A stretch of DNA of 34,345 nt from Candidatus Puniceispirillum sp. (GTDB lineage: Bacteria > Pseudomonadota > Alphaproteobacteria > Puniceispirillales > Puniceispirillaceae), in the NCBI GenBank assembly GCA_017859295.1, contig JAFMNI010000003.1:1-34345 (forward strand). Reading direction: 5' to 3'. A program made the position numbers and the translations under genes. Of the stretch, positions 1 to 9,313 are shown one piece after another. The stretch's first letter is position 1, and every line of letters starts with the position of its first letter. The notes beneath the pieces were generated by a model. It made no database searches and was not told the origin of the DNA. It worked only from the letters and a program-made list of their open reading frames with translations.

Positions 1-40
1 TCTCGCGCAGTTCTTTTACCAGAGCAGCAGTCACACTCAT
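1..40 (-). CDS. tsf: Elongation factor Ts, N-terminal fragment
   Basis: Only the first 13 codons lie in the window; they read MSVTAALVKELRE, the typical EF-Ts N-terminus (TAALVKELRE is the start of the UBA-like domain that binds EF-Tu). EF-Ts is the cytosolic guanine-nucleotide exchange factor for EF-Tu. An AAGGA ribosome-binding site lies a few bases upstream of the ATG. It follows rpsB on the same strand with 105 bp between them, the usual bacterial rpsB-tsf order, so co-transcription from the rpsB promoter is expected. The rest of the gene runs off the left edge. Confidence 0.9.
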   Translation of the reverse strand, partial: MSVTAALVKELRE

Positions 41-145
41 CTCATCGTTCCTTATATCAAAGACAAAGTTGATGGCGTTTGACCGCCATGTCGTAAGTTT
101 CAAACCCGGCCAACAGAGCGCATGCCCTGCTGGCTGGATTGTGAT

Positions 146-1024
146 TTAGGCGCTCGCAGGCGCGTCGTCGGCTGGTGCCGATTCAGCTTGGGCAGCTTCG
201 GCTGGGGCAGCTTCGGCTGGGGCAGCTTCGGCTGGGGCAGCTTCGGCTGGGGTAGCTTCGGCTGGGGCAGCTTCAAGCGCAGGCTCGACTGGTGCCTCAA
301 GGGCTTCACCAGCGTCACCACCCGTTTTCATCAATTCGGTTTGCAAACCATCCAGAACCGCAGCTTGGACAAGTTCACAATAAAACGTAATGGCGCGCAT
401 CGCGTCATCATTGCCCGGAATGAGATAATCAACACCATCAGGATTGGCGTTGCTATCAACAACCGCCACAACAGGAATGCCAAGACGATTGGCTTCTTGA
501 ACAGCGATGGCCTCTTTATTTGTATCGAGGATAAACAGCATATCAGGAATGCCGCCCATTTCCTTGATTCCGCCAAGCGTACGCTCAAGCTTTTCCTGCT
601 CACGAGTGATCTGGAGTGCTTCTTTTTTGGTCAGCTGGTTGATTTCACCGCTTTCAAAGCGGCTTTCAAGCTCACGCAAACGGCGAATTGATTGTGATAC
701 TGTTGTCCAGTTGGTCAACATACCGCCAAGCCAGCGATGATTGACGAAATACTGGCCACAATTCTGCGCTGTTTCAGCAATTTTTTCAGCCGCCGCACGT
801 TTTGTTCCGACAAACAAGACCCGACCACCGCGTGACGTGACATCACTCAAGGCTTTCAATGCCGCATGCAGCATTGGTTGGGTTTGCTGAAGATCAAGGA
901 TATGCGTCTTGTTACGCTCGCCAAAGATGAATGTATCCATCTTTGGGTTCCAACGACGTGTACTGTGACCAAAATGAACGCCTGCTTCAAGCATTTGGCG
1001 CATTGTAAATGTAGGGAGAGCCAT
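146..1024 (-). CDS. rpsB: 30S ribosomal protein S2 with repeat-built C-terminal tail
   Basis: S2 is a 30S subunit protein needed for S1 binding and translation initiation. The protein (292 aa from this start) begins [20 protein letters not shown], the canonical S2 N-terminus, and contains the usual VGTKRAA and [11 protein letters not shown] motifs. The ATG at 1024 is preceded by AGGAG; the frame stays open further upstream, but that part has no family similarity. The S2 core ends around residue 240. It is followed by a low-complexity tail of roughly 45 residues rich in Ala, Pro and Glu, made of AAPAE pentapeptides and encoded by a 15-bp tandem repeat. C-terminal extensions of S2 are known in alphaproteobacteria. 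It lies downstream of dnaE with its own promoter-like sequence and a structured leader. Confidence 0.97.
   Translation of the reverse strand: MALPTFTMRQMLEAGVHFGHSTRRWNPKMDTFIFGERNKTHILDLQQTQPMLHAALKALSDVTSRGGRVLFVGTKRAAAEKIAETAQNCGQYFVNHRWLGGMLTNWTTVSQSIRRLRELESRFESGEINQLTKKEALQITREQEKLERTLGGIKEMGGIPDMLFILDTNKEAIAVQEANRLGIPVVAVVDSNANPDGVDYLIPGNDDAMRAITFYCELVQAAVLDGLQTELMKTGGDAGEALEAPVEPALEAAPAEATPAEAAPAEAAPAEAAPAEAAQAESAPADDAPASA
185..275 (-). repeat. 15-bp tandem repeat encoding the S2 tail
   Basis: Five near-perfect 15-bp units (on the plus strand cagcttcggctgggg) run from 193 to 267, with degenerate partial units on both sides. One unit differs by a single base (tag for cag). Because 15 is a multiple of three, gain or loss of units changes the number of AAPAE pentapeptides in S2 without shifting the frame. 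The plus strand shows an antisense open frame of GWGSF repeats, which is a shadow. Confidence 0.95.
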
Positions 1025-1042
1025 TAAGTTTACTCCTGTTCT

Positions 1043-1131
1043 CCGGTTGAACCTCCATGAGGGAAATGAAAGGCTTATGCCCTCACCGGATGGCCCATCA
1101 CGCAGAATTTGCTGCGTGGGGGCCGCCCCCA
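1043..1131 (-). promoter_or_regulatory. Structured 5' leader of rpsB (candidate autoregulatory element)
   Basis: Three inverted repeats lie between the promoter and the rpsB start. (1) TGGGGG at 1117-1122 faces CCCCCA at 1126-1131 with a 3-base loop. (2) CACGCAG at 1099-1105 faces CTGCGTG at 1112-1118 with a 6-base loop; it shares two bases with the first stem, so the two compete. (3) TGAGGG at 1058-1063 faces CCCTCA at 1080-1085, with flanking CCGG at 1043-1046 and 1086-1089 that could pair outside it. S2 represses its own operon through leader RNA in other proteobacteria. That this leader does the same is inference. Confidence 0.45.
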
Positions 1132-1148
1132 TGTGTGAATTAGGCTGG

Positions 1149-1177
1149 GTGATACTATCAACCTGCCGAAAAATCAA
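1149..1177 (-). promoter_or_regulatory. Putative sigma-70-type promoter of rpsB-tsf
   Basis: On the minus strand TTGATT (1172-1177) and TATCAC (1149-1154) are separated by exactly 17 bp. They sit in the 212-bp gap between the dnaE stop and the rpsB start, just upstream of the leader hairpins. The -10 box is a moderate match only. Confidence 0.4.
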
Positions 1178-1236
1178 GTCTTACCCGCCAAAAATGACGA
1201 TATTTCGCAACCCTGCCAAATGCAGACCGATTGCCA

Positions 1237-4200
1237 TTATAATTCACGAACATTCAAAATTCCGGGCATGCGCCGCAATTCCTGCCGCAAATCACCGCTT
1301 AGTTTAAAACGACCCGGAAGCCCGATACAGACTTCCTGTCCTTTTACGATCAGCTGGATCTTGACCTCAGCCTTACCGGGCCCGTCTGATTTCAAGGCTT
1401 CTTTCAGTGATTTCAACGGCTTTTCATCCTGCACCCACAAAGCCACGCCGCCGTGCCACGCGGCAATGGCATCATCAAGCAGTAGAACCCGCGCCGCCAA
1501 CAGGCGCGGCCCGTTATCTTCGACCTTCAAATTGGCTGAAATCAGCAATGGCTTTTCCGAATCAAGAAGGTCATTTGCTTCAGCAAGAACATCTGAAAAG
1601 AAGGTCACTTCAAAAACGCCAGTTTGATCGGTAAATTGAATAAAGGCAAATCGATTACCGCGTTGCGAGACACGCACCTGTTTCGCCGTGACCGAACCGG
1701 CAAGATTAACGCGTTGCGGTCCCTGCCCTGCCGTCACCAAATCATTTAACGCCGCATGTGATGTAACCCGAAGCCGGCCAAGCTGGCTTGCATAGCTATC
1801 AAGCGGGTGCGCCGACAAATAGAGACCAAGCGCGTCAAATTCTTCTTTCAGGCGATCCATACCCACCCAATCATTGGTTCGGCGAAGGCGGATACTGTCA
1901 TCAATTACATCCGAATCACCACCAAACAGGCTAACCTGATTGGATTCGGCTTCGCGGCGCATCGCATCGGCATGCGATAGGATTAAATCCATATTTTCGA
2001 TCAATTCGCGGCGATTGCCGTGAATGTTATCAAGCGCCCCTGCCCGCACAAGATTTTCCATCTGGCGCCGGTTAACCACCTCGCGCGGTAATCTTTGCAA
2101 AAGATCCTTCAATGAGGTGAAAGCCCCATCGGCTTTTCGAATTTCGGTTAGACGACTCATCGCCTCAGCACCAACATTTTTAATTGCCGACAAGGCGTAG
2201 CGAACCGCTAATTCCGGCGTGCCGCTGGCCGAAGCGACCTCTTCAACCGCAAATCCTGATGATGATTTATTGATATCAGGCGGCAGAACGCCAATGTTCT
2301 TTTGCTGACATTCTTGCCGGAATACCGCCAGTTTTTCAGTATTACCCGCATCAAGTGCCATTGAGGCAGCAAGAAACTCAACAGGATAGTTCGCCTTCAG
2401 ATAGGCCGTTTGGTATGACACCAGCGCATAGGCCGCCGCGTGCGATTTGTTAAAGCCATAACCAGCAAAGGCCGCGATCTGTTCGAACACATCCGATGCC
2501 AATTGTTCGGACAAGCCATGTTTTGTTGCACCAGTAATGAAAATCTGGCGCTGCTCATCCATTTCCTCTTTGATCTTTTTTCCCATCGCACGGCGCAAAA
2601 TATCAGCTGCACCAAGCGTGTAATCGGCAAGTACACGCGCCGCCTGCTGCACCTGTTCCTGATAGATCATAATGCCATAGGTTTCGGCCAGAACCGGTTC
2701 GAGATCGGGATGCATATAGGTGATTTGTGATGGGTCATGCTTTCGCGCGACATAATCTTTGATATTTTCCATCGGGCCTGGACGGTAAAGTGCCACAACC
2801 GCAATAATATCTTCAAACCGGTCAGGCTTTAGCCCGCGAAGAACGTCGCGCATGCCACTGGATTCCAGCTGGAACACGCCAACCGTGTCACCATTTGACA
2901 GCATGTCAAAGGTCAGCTTGTCATCAAGCGGGATTGCGCCAAGATCAAGTTCAATGCCCCGCTTGCCAATAAATTCAACAGCTCGTTGCAAAACGGTCAG
3001 GGTTTTCAAACCCAGAAAGTCAAATTTGACAAGCCCGGCCTTTTCAACCCATTTCATATTGAATTGCGTTACCGGCATATCCGATCGCGGGTCACGATAA
3101 AGCGGCACCAGCTCGGCAAGAGGCCGGTCACCGATCACCAAACCCGCCGCATGCGTCGAGGCGTGCCGATAAAGCCCTTCAAGCTTCATTGACACATCGA
3201 TCAAATCAGCAACCTGCTCATCTTCACGGCGTTGTTTGCGCAATTCCTCTTCCGAGGCGACCGCTTGCGCAATCGTCGTAGGTTTGGCGGGATTATTGGG
3301 AATCAGTTTTGCAATCCGGTCAACCTGACCATAGGGCATTTCAAGAACACGCCCCACATCGCGAAGCGCGGCACGCGCCTGCAATGATCCAAAGGTGATG
3401 ATTTGCGCAACCTTGTCATGTCCATATTTCTCTTGAACATAGCTAATCACCTCGTCGCGCCGATCCTGACAAAAATCAATATCAAAATCAGGCATTGAAA
3501 CACGCTCAGGGTTCAAAAACCGTTCAAACAGCAAGCCCCATTTCAATGGGTCAAGATCGGTAATCAACAACGCCCATGCCACCACCGAACCCGCACCCGA
3601 ACCACGACCGGGCCCAACCGGAATATTCTGCGCCTTCGCCCATTGGATAAAATCGGCAACGATCAGAAAATAGCCCGGAAAGCCCATTTGTTTGATCACA
3701 TTCAATTCAAAGGCCAAGCGGTCAAAATAGGGCTTTGCGATCACCGCGCGCGCCGCCTCATCCATGCTGTTGTCATAAACATGGCGCTGCAAGCGGCTTT
3801 GCAATCCCGCTTCGGCCTGCGCGGTTAGTTCATCTTCTTCATTGCGGCCATCGGCCGATTCAAAAGGCGGCAAGATCGGATCGCGCTGCCTTGCCATTGT
3901 GCTACAGCGTTTGGCGATCACCAATGTGTTTGAAATTGCTTCAGGAATATCTTGAAATAATTCAGACATTTGAGCAGCAGTTTTAAAGTAATGCTCGGGC
4001 GAGAAACGCGGTCTATTTGTTTCGGAAAATTTACGGCCAGTCCCAATACAAACCAGCGTGTCATGTGGCTGGCTCATCGCTGCATCTTCAAACCGGCAGT
4101 CATTTGTCGCCACTAATGGCAAATTCAACCGATCGGCAATTTCCAGAAGGTGCGGTTCGGCCGTGCGTTCAATGCCAAGGCCATGGCGCTGTAACTCAAT

Positions 4201-4692
4201 ATAGAACCGATCACCAAAGATTGCCGCCAGCCGGTCAGCGCGTGCCGCCGCCAATGTTGGTCTGCCATCACCGGCAGGCGCACCAACAAAACCGGCCAAG
4301 GCGCCGCCGCTTAAAAGAATGAGCCCTTCGGCATGCGCTTCGAGATCGTCAAGCGAACATGACGGGTCATGAACCGCATCAGCGTCAAGCAATGTTTTGG
4401 ACAATAATTTCGAAAGATTGGTATAGCCAAGGTCGGTTTGAGCCAGAAGCACGATTTCGCCCTGCCCCTGCGCATCTTCCAGATTGAGCTGGGTTCCCAT
4501 GATGGGCTGGATGCCAGCACCGATTAGCGTTTGGGCAAATTCCAGCGCGCCAAACATATTATTGGTATCGGTAATCGCCGCGGCGGGTTGGTGATCATCG
4601 GCGATCAGCCCCGACAGGCTTTTGATTCGCAATGTCGATTCGGCCAGCGAATAGGCGCTATGCAGTCTAAGATGGACAAAATTGGCTGGCAT
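1237..4692 (-). CDS. dnaE: DNA polymerase III subunit alpha
   Basis: Replicative polymerase catalytic subunit, 1151 aa, close to the usual 1160. The N-terminal PHP domain starts VHLRLHSAYS. The C-family polymerase core carries PGRGSGAGS (about 361-369) and PDFDIDF, with catalytic aspartates at 402 and 404; the third acidic residue is probably D558 in VKFDFLGL. The region near residue 900 probably holds helix-hairpin-helix elements, and an OB-fold (VNLAGSVTAKQVRVSQRGNR) follows. The metal-binding His/Asp pattern of PHP looks partly lost (HSAYS rather than HSxYD), so proofreading is presumably supplied by a separate epsilon subunit. A GTG lies directly before the chosen ATG and could also be the start. 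It follows lolD by 61 bp on the same strand. Confidence 0.97.
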   Translation of the reverse strand: MPANFVHLRLHSAYSLAESTLRIKSLSGLIADDHQPAAAITDTNNMFGALEFAQTLIGAGIQPIMGTQLNLEDAQGQGEIVLLAQTDLGYTNLSKLLSKTLLDADAVHDPSCSLDDLEAHAEGLILLSGGALAGFVGAPAGDGRPTLAAARADRLAAIFGDRFYIELQRHGLGIERTAEPHLLEIADRLNLPLVATNDCRFEDAAMSQPHDTLVCIGTGRKFSETNRPRFSPEHYFKTAAQMSELFQDIPEAISNTLVIAKRCSTMARQRDPILPPFESADGRNEEDELTAQAEAGLQSRLQRHVYDNSMDEAARAVIAKPYFDRLAFELNVIKQMGFPGYFLIVADFIQWAKAQNIPVGPGRGSGAGSVVAWALLITDLDPLKWGLLFERFLNPERVSMPDFDIDFCQDRRDEVISYVQEKYGHDKVAQIITFGSLQARAALRDVGRVLEMPYGQVDRIAKLIPNNPAKPTTIAQAVASEEELRKQRREDEQVADLIDVSMKLEGLYRHASTHAAGLVIGDRPLAELVPLYRDPRSDMPVTQFNMKWVEKAGLVKFDFLGLKTLTVLQRAVEFIGKRGIELDLGAIPLDDKLTFDMLSNGDTVGVFQLESSGMRDVLRGLKPDRFEDIIAVVALYRPGPMENIKDYVARKHDPSQITYMHPDLEPVLAETYGIMIYQEQVQQAARVLADYTLGAADILRRAMGKKIKEEMDEQRQIFITGATKHGLSEQLASDVFEQIAAFAGYGFNKSHAAAYALVSYQTAYLKANYPVEFLAASMALDAGNTEKLAVFRQECQQKNIGVLPPDINKSSSGFAVEEVASASGTPELAVRYALSAIKNVGAEAMSRLTEIRKADGAFTSLKDLLQRLPREVVNRRQMENLVRAGALDNIHGNRRELIENMDLILSHADAMRREAESNQVSLFGGDSDVIDDSIRLRRTNDWVGMDRLKEEFDALGLYLSAHPLDSYASQLGRLRVTSHAALNDLVTAGQGPQRVNLAGSVTAKQVRVSQRGNRFAFIQFTDQTGVFEVTFFSDVLAEANDLLDSEKPLLISANLKVEDNGPRLLAARVLLLDDAIAAWHGGVALWVQDEKPLKSLKEALKSDGPGKAEVKIQLIVKGQEVCIGLPGRFKLSGDLRQELRRMPGILNVREL

Positions 4693-4753
4693 CACGGGCT
4701 TTCAGCAATGAATAAGGCGTGCCCAAACCTTACCCTAAACGCAGCAGGGAAAG

Positions 4754-5461
4754 CTAGCCAATTGAGATGATTTTACCGTCACTGATGGTCAGAATTGAAT
4801 CCATATTCAAGGCCAATTGCTGATTATGTGTCACCACCAACGCCGCCGTTCCGGTTGCCCGCGTAATCGTTGCCAAATGATGAAACACGTCTTTTGCCGT
4901 GTCAGGGTCTAGATTGCCGGTTGGCTCGTCAGCCAGCAATACCCGCGGCGCATTTGCCACTGATCGGGCAATCGCAACACGTTGCTGCTCACCACCCGAT
5001 AACAGCCCGGGCCGGTGATCGGCGCGCGCTTGCAATCCAACCATTGCCAGTAATTGTTCGGCGCGTGTTGCCGCCTCATTCCGATCAAGCCCGTTCAGCA
5101 TTTGTGGAATCATCACATTTTCAAGCGCCGAAAATTCCGGCAAAAGACGGTGAAATTGAAACACAAACCCGATATGGCTTCGACGAAGATTGCCCCGCTT
5201 ACCGCGGCCAAGCTTGCCAGCATCGACACCGTCGATCAAAACCTCACCAGCATCGGGGCGTTCCAAAAGGCCGGCAATATTCAACAATGTTGATTTTCCC
5301 GAACCTGACGGCCCAACAAGCGCTTTCATTTCGCCAGCACGAACCGACAGGCTGGCATTATTCAGCACATCCAGCTTGACCGTGCCTTGAAGATAGCTTC
5401 GCTGCACATTGCGTAATTCTAACAAAGGCACAGGTGCTTTCATCTCTGGTGGATTATTCAT
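4754..5461 (-). CDS. lolD: Lipoprotein-releasing ABC transporter, ATP-binding protein LolD
   Basis: ATPase that powers extraction of outer-membrane lipoproteins from the inner membrane for handover to LolA. It has Walker [10 protein letters not shown], a Q-loop region ([18 protein letters not shown], typical of LolD/MacB), signature [14 protein letters not shown], Walker [13 protein letters not shown] and the switch His in VVTHNQQLA. Length is 235 aa from the chosen ATG, which overlaps the lolC stop by 8 bp and so favours translational coupling. A second ATG six codons in ([10 protein letters not shown]) is an alternative start. It forms a unit with the permease gene upstream. Confidence 0.95.
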   Translation of the reverse strand: MNNPPEMKAPVPLLELRNVQRSYLQGTVKLDVLNNASLSVRAGEMKALVGPSGSGKSTLLNIAGLLERPDAGEVLIDGVDAGKLGRGKRGNLRRSHIGFVFQFHRLLPEFSALENVMIPQMLNGLDRNEAATRAEQLLAMVGLQARADHRPGLLSGGEQQRVAIARSVANAPRVLLADEPTGNLDPDTAKDVFHHLATITRATGTAALVVTHNQQLALNMDSILTISDGKIISIG

Positions 5462-6710
5462 AGCGCAATGCCTCGGCCGGTGCGATCCGCGATGCCCGCC
5501 ATGCCGGATATAGGCTGGCAAGGAAAGACAGACCAAGTGCCATCAGCACCACCATCAATACTTCTTGCGGATCAACCTTGGCTGGCAAATTCGACAGGAA
5601 ATAGATTTCAGCAGCAAATAATTCAGCTCCTGACAGGCTTTCAATGGCCTGTTTAATTGTATCAATATTCCAACAAAACAGTATGCCAACGACGGTTCCG
5701 GCAAATGTACCGACAATGCCAATGCTTGCCCCTGTCATCAAAAAGATCCGGATAATACTGCCGCCGCTGGCGCCCATTGTGCGCAAAACCGCAATATCGG
5801 CATTTTTTGACCGCACAAGCATGATCATGGATGAAATAATGTTAAAGGCGGCAACAAGGATAATCAGCGTCAAAATCAAAAACATCACATTACGTTCGAC
5901 CCGAAGCGCATTCAAAAAACTGCGATTTCGGTCGATCCAGTCAAAAACCCGCAAATCAGTCCCGACGGTTTGTGTAACCGATTGACGGAGCATTGCAATC
6001 TGTTCTGGGGCTGACACATAGATTTCAAGACCAGATACGCTTTTTTCATAGCCAAGAAAGGCCGCTGACAGATCAAGTGGCATAAACACAAAGCTGGAAT
6101 CATATTCATACATGCCAACATGAAACACGCCGGCAATTTTGAATTTGCGCCTTGTTGGCACCGTGCCAAAGGCCGTGGCTTTGCCTTTGGCGGTTGTCAG
6201 CGTCACGCTATCACCTGCCTTAACACCAAGCTTAAACGCCATCTCGCGGCCAATCAGAACGCCATTTTCATCGCGAAACCGGTTGATATCAGCTTCATCA
6301 AGCGAGTCCCAAAGCGGTTTGCGAACAGCCAAATCCGACCAGCGAACGCCGCGCACCACCGCGCCAATGCTGACCCGGTTCTGGGTTGCCATGACCTGCC
6401 CTTCGATTTGCGGCGTGACCGCAATCACATCAGGCATATCGGTGATTTTCAGGGCAAGCTGGTCAAAATCGGCAATGCCGCCTGCCTGTTTTGAATAAAC
6501 CGCAACATGACCATTCAGCCCCAAAATACGGCCAACCAATTCAGCGCGAAACCCATTCATCACTGACATGACAACAATTAAAGTGGCAACGCCAAGCGTG
6601 ATACCGGCAAGTGAAAACCAGGCAATGACCGAAATAAACCCTTCGGCGCGGCGCGATCGCATATAGCGAAACGCTAGCATCCGTTCAACCGGAGAGAAAA
6701 AATACCGCAT
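5454..6710 (-). CDS. lolC: Lipoprotein-releasing ABC transporter permease (LolC/LolE family)
   Basis: Inner-membrane permease of the Lol system, 418 aa. It has an N-terminal membrane segment (FISVIAWFSLAGITLGVATL, followed by VVMSVMNGFR, a family signature), a large periplasmic domain of about 200 residues, and three C-terminal membrane segments (about 275-300, 320-345 and 385-405), the FtsX/LolC topology. Only one permease gene is present beside lolD, unlike E. coli lolCDE. It may work as a homodimer, as proposed for LolF-type systems, or the partner may lie elsewhere. It begins 39 bp after the proS stop, so a proS-lolC-lolD unit is likely. Confidence 0.93.
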   Translation of the reverse strand: MRYFFSPVERMLAFRYMRSRRAEGFISVIAWFSLAGITLGVATLIVVMSVMNGFRAELVGRILGLNGHVAVYSKQAGGIADFDQLALKITDMPDVIAVTPQIEGQVMATQNRVSIGAVVRGVRWSDLAVRKPLWDSLDEADINRFRDENGVLIGREMAFKLGVKAGDSVTLTTAKGKATAFGTVPTRRKFKIAGVFHVGMYEYDSSFVFMPLDLSAAFLGYEKSVSGLEIYVSAPEQIAMLRQSVTQTVGTDLRVFDWIDRNRSFLNALRVERNVMFLILTLIILVAAFNIISSMIMLVRSKNADIAVLRTMGASGGSIIRIFLMTGASIGIVGTFAGTVVGILFCWNIDTIKQAIESLSGAELFAAEIYFLSNLPAKVDPQEVLMVVLMALGLSFLASLYPAWRASRIAPAEALRYE

Positions 6711-6749
6711 TAAACCGCCCTTTTCGCCTTTATCAGGTTCCTGTCAATT

Positions 6750-8084
6750 TTAGCTTTCTAGCCTGGCCTTTGATTTGGCACAAACCATGGTCAAAGCAGC
6801 CTCAGGAGGCACCTCACTGGTTTCACCAGTTTTGCGACGCTTCACCTCAACCACGCCATTATCCATACCGCGAGGCCCAACAACAATCTGCCACGGAATA
6901 CCAATCAAATCCATGGCTGCAAGCTTTGCCCCTGGCCGTTCATCACGATCATCAATCAGCGGATCACATCCTGCCGCGGCAAGCTGGTCATATAATGACT
7001 GGCTGGCGGAATCACAAACCGCATCGCCCGGCTTTAGGTTCACCACGGCAACGCCGAATGGTGCAACCGAATCAGGCCAGATAATGCCTTTATCATCGTG
7101 ACTCGCTTCGATAATGCCACCAACAAGGCGCGAAACGCCAATGCCGTAAGACCCCATATGAACCGGAACGTTTTTGCCATCAGGCCCCGAGACCACCGCG
7201 CCCATTGCCGCCGAATATTTGGTGCCAAAATAAAAGATATGGCCAATTTCAATGCCGCGCATGGTCATTAAATCAGCATCTTTTACCGGACAGGTTGCCG
7301 GATCATGCTTTTCATCGGCACGTGCATAGATTGATGTGAATTTATCAACAAAGGGCTGCAAATCGGCGTCATAGTCGATTTCGGCAAGCAGATCGGCCTT
7401 TAACCAATCTTTATGGAAATACACACCGCTTTCGCCGGTTTCGGCCAAAATGATGAATTCATGGCTCATATCACCCCCGATTGGACCCGTGTCAGCCTCC
7501 ATCGGAATCGCCGTTAGCCCCATCCGCGCAAAGGTTTTCAGATAGGAAACAAACATTTTATTGTAGGCTGTGCGTGCGCCATCAGCATCAAGATCAAAAG
7601 AATAAGCATCTTTCATCAAAAATTCACGGCCACGCATAATGCCAAAACGCGGCCGAACCTCATCGCGGAATTTCCACTGGATATGATACAGATTCAGCGG
7701 CAGCGCCTTATAGCTTCGGACATGCGACCGGAAAATATCGGTAACCTGTTCTTCATTGGTTGGCCCATAAAGCATATCGCGATCATGTCGGTCTTTGACG
7801 CGAAGCATTTCCGCACCATAATCGTCATAACGCCCCGATTCCTGCCAGATTTCGGCTGGTTGCAGGGTCGGCATCAAAATTTCCAATGCGCCGGAACGAT
7901 CCTGTTCTTCGCGAACGATCGTAGCAATCTTGTCAAGAACGCGCTTGCCAAGTGGCAACCATGAATAGATTCCGGCACTCGATTGCTGAATCATCCCCGC
8001 ACGCAGCATCAGACGATGCGAGGCAATCTGTGCCTCTTTCGGGGTTTCTTTTAGAACCGGCAAAAAATACTGACTTAAACGCAT
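6750..8084 (-). CDS. proS: Prolyl-tRNA synthetase, short alphaproteobacterial type
   Basis: Class II synthetase that charges tRNA-Pro, 444 aa. The start [15 protein letters not shown] is typical and preceded by AAAGGA. Motif 2 is seen as [31 protein letters not shown] (described here by its ends, about residues 135-165), and motif 3 near [16 protein letters not shown]. The roughly 180-residue YbaK-like editing insertion found in E. coli ProRS is absent, as is normal in alphaproteobacteria; editing of Ala-tRNA-Pro would then need a separate protein. The C-terminal anticodon-binding domain follows residue 340. It lies 101 bp downstream of the acyl-CoA hydrolase gene. Confidence 0.97.
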   Translation of the reverse strand: MRLSQYFLPVLKETPKEAQIASHRLMLRAGMIQQSSAGIYSWLPLGKRVLDKIATIVREEQDRSGALEILMPTLQPAEIWQESGRYDDYGAEMLRVKDRHDRDMLYGPTNEEQVTDIFRSHVRSYKALPLNLYHIQWKFRDEVRPRFGIMRGREFLMKDAYSFDLDADGARTAYNKMFVSYLKTFARMGLTAIPMEADTGPIGGDMSHEFIILAETGESGVYFHKDWLKADLLAEIDYDADLQPFVDKFTSIYARADEKHDPATCPVKDADLMTMRGIEIGHIFYFGTKYSAAMGAVVSGPDGKNVPVHMGSYGIGVSRLVGGIIEASHDDKGIIWPDSVAPFGVAVVNLKPGDAVCDSASQSLYDQLAAAGCDPLIDDRDERPGAKLAAMDLIGIPWQIVVGPRGMDNGVVEVKRRKTGETSEVPPEAALTMVCAKSKARLES

Positions 8085-8185
8085 CGGGTTTCCTTTAATG
8101 AAGATGGCACAATCACATGTAACGGTTTGGCCTAACCGATATCCTGATGATGACATAGACGGGTCACGCTAGGATGAGAATATCT

Positions 8186-9247
8186 TTAACACAAGGGCGG
8201 CAAGCCGTCTTCGTCAAAAAGCGCATCCAATAAAGCCTTATCAACAAGCGCAAGGCTGTTTGGCGACCATTTTGGCGCATTATCCCGATCAACCAGAACC
8301 GCACGAACGCCTTCGATATAGTCGCCACGCCGAATCATGCGCATCGCAAGATGGTAATCAAGTGTCAGCGCCGCGCCAATATCGGTGATGTCATCGGCCA
8401 TTTGCAATAAACGCCAAAACAGCTTGATCGAGACCGGACAACGCGTGGCAAAGGCCGTTACAACATGGCTAACCAATTTATCATTCGGCCGCATCCGCGC
8501 CAGATCTTCGGCGCGTTCCTGCATCTGTTCAGGGGTCACATCACCGCCAAAAATACGGTCAATTACCGGCATTTGATGGTTTAAGGCTGGCACCCCCGGA
8601 TCCATTTTAAAGCCAGCAATAACCTGATCAATTTCAGATGCAGTGCAATCAAGAAGTGATCGTTTCAACCCTGCCATCTGGTCAGATGGCACCATTGATG
8701 TGGCAAGGCCAAGCATCATGCAATCAGCGCCATGAATGATATATCCGGTCATGCCAAGCAATCGGGCAACTGGCAAAGGGCACCGGCCAAGAAACAGGCT
8801 TGCCCCCACATCAGGAAACAGGCCAATGCTGGTTTCCGGCATCGCAAAGCGTGTCGTTTCACTCATGATGATATGGGTGCAATGTTCGGCAAGACCAGCA
8901 CCGCCACCCATAACAACACCATCGCACAGCGCGATAATCGGTTTGCCAAATTCGGCAATCGCCAGATCAACCAGATATTCACCTCGAAAAAAGGTATCTG
9001 CCTCGTCAAAACCGTTGGCGATGATGGTTTCGCGCGCCTGCCGGATATCACCACCAGCGCAAAAGGCGCGTGGCGCACTGCTGGCGATCACCACATGGCT
9101 GATCGCTGGATCATCACGCCAGCCAAGCAGAACCTGCCGTAAATCAGTGACCATCTCGACGGTTAGCGCATTCAACGCCTTTGGCCGATCAAGCGTGACA
9201 AGACCGGCACCATTAATAACGTCAAAATGAATATGCGCCTGTGGCAT
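8186..9247 (-). CDS. 3-hydroxyisobutyryl-CoA hydrolase (crotonase superfamily)
   Basis: Predicted to hydrolyse 3-hydroxyisobutyryl-CoA in valine catabolism. The 353-aa length and the block GGGAGLAEHCTH followed by FAMPETSIGLFPDVGAS match the HIBCH subgroup. That block keeps a Glu and an Asp eight residues apart, the proposed catalytic pair of HIBCH. FCAGGDIRQ forms part of the CoA oxyanion hole. Simple enoyl-CoA hydratases are shorter (about 260 aa) and lack the C-terminal extension with NAPKWSP seen here. It is divergent from hemB across 66 bp. Substrate specificity cannot be fixed from sequence, and a broader acyl-CoA hydrolase role is possible. Confidence 0.85.
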   Translation of the reverse strand: MPQAHIHFDVINGAGLVTLDRPKALNALTVEMVTDLRQVLLGWRDDPAISHVVIASSAPRAFCAGGDIRQARETIIANGFDEADTFFRGEYLVDLAIAEFGKPIIALCDGVVMGGGAGLAEHCTHIIMSETTRFAMPETSIGLFPDVGASLFLGRCPLPVARLLGMTGYIIHGADCMMLGLATSMVPSDQMAGLKRSLLDCTASEIDQVIAGFKMDPGVPALNHQMPVIDRIFGGDVTPEQMQERAEDLARMRPNDKLVSHVVTAFATRCPVSIKLFWRLLQMADDITDIGAALTLDYHLAMRMIRRGDYIEGVRAVLVDRDNAPKWSPNSLALVDKALLDALFDEDGLPPLC

Positions 9248-9313
9248 TGCGGAAATCTTCCCAGATCGTTATGAATAGGTGGTTTTTCAGATCAATTACG
9301 GATTAAACAGCCC

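Noticed and set aside
72-89. ATGGCG/CGCCAT inverted repeat between rpsB and tsf
   Set aside because: Only 6 bp with no T-run; terminating here would cut tsf off from rpsB, against the usual co-transcription.
100-321. Minus-strand open frame with LPQPK repeats
   Set aside because: A frame-shifted reading of the same repeat inside rpsB.
122-691. Plus-strand open frame with GWGSF repeats opposite rpsB
   Set aside because: It is the antisense reading of the 15-bp repeat and the S2 coding region; no ribosome-binding site and the opposite strand is a certain gene.
8101-8150. CGGTT/AACCG hairpin upstream of proS as a T-box or attenuator
   Set aside because: Five base pairs only, no T-box motif, and T-box control is not known in alphaproteobacteria.
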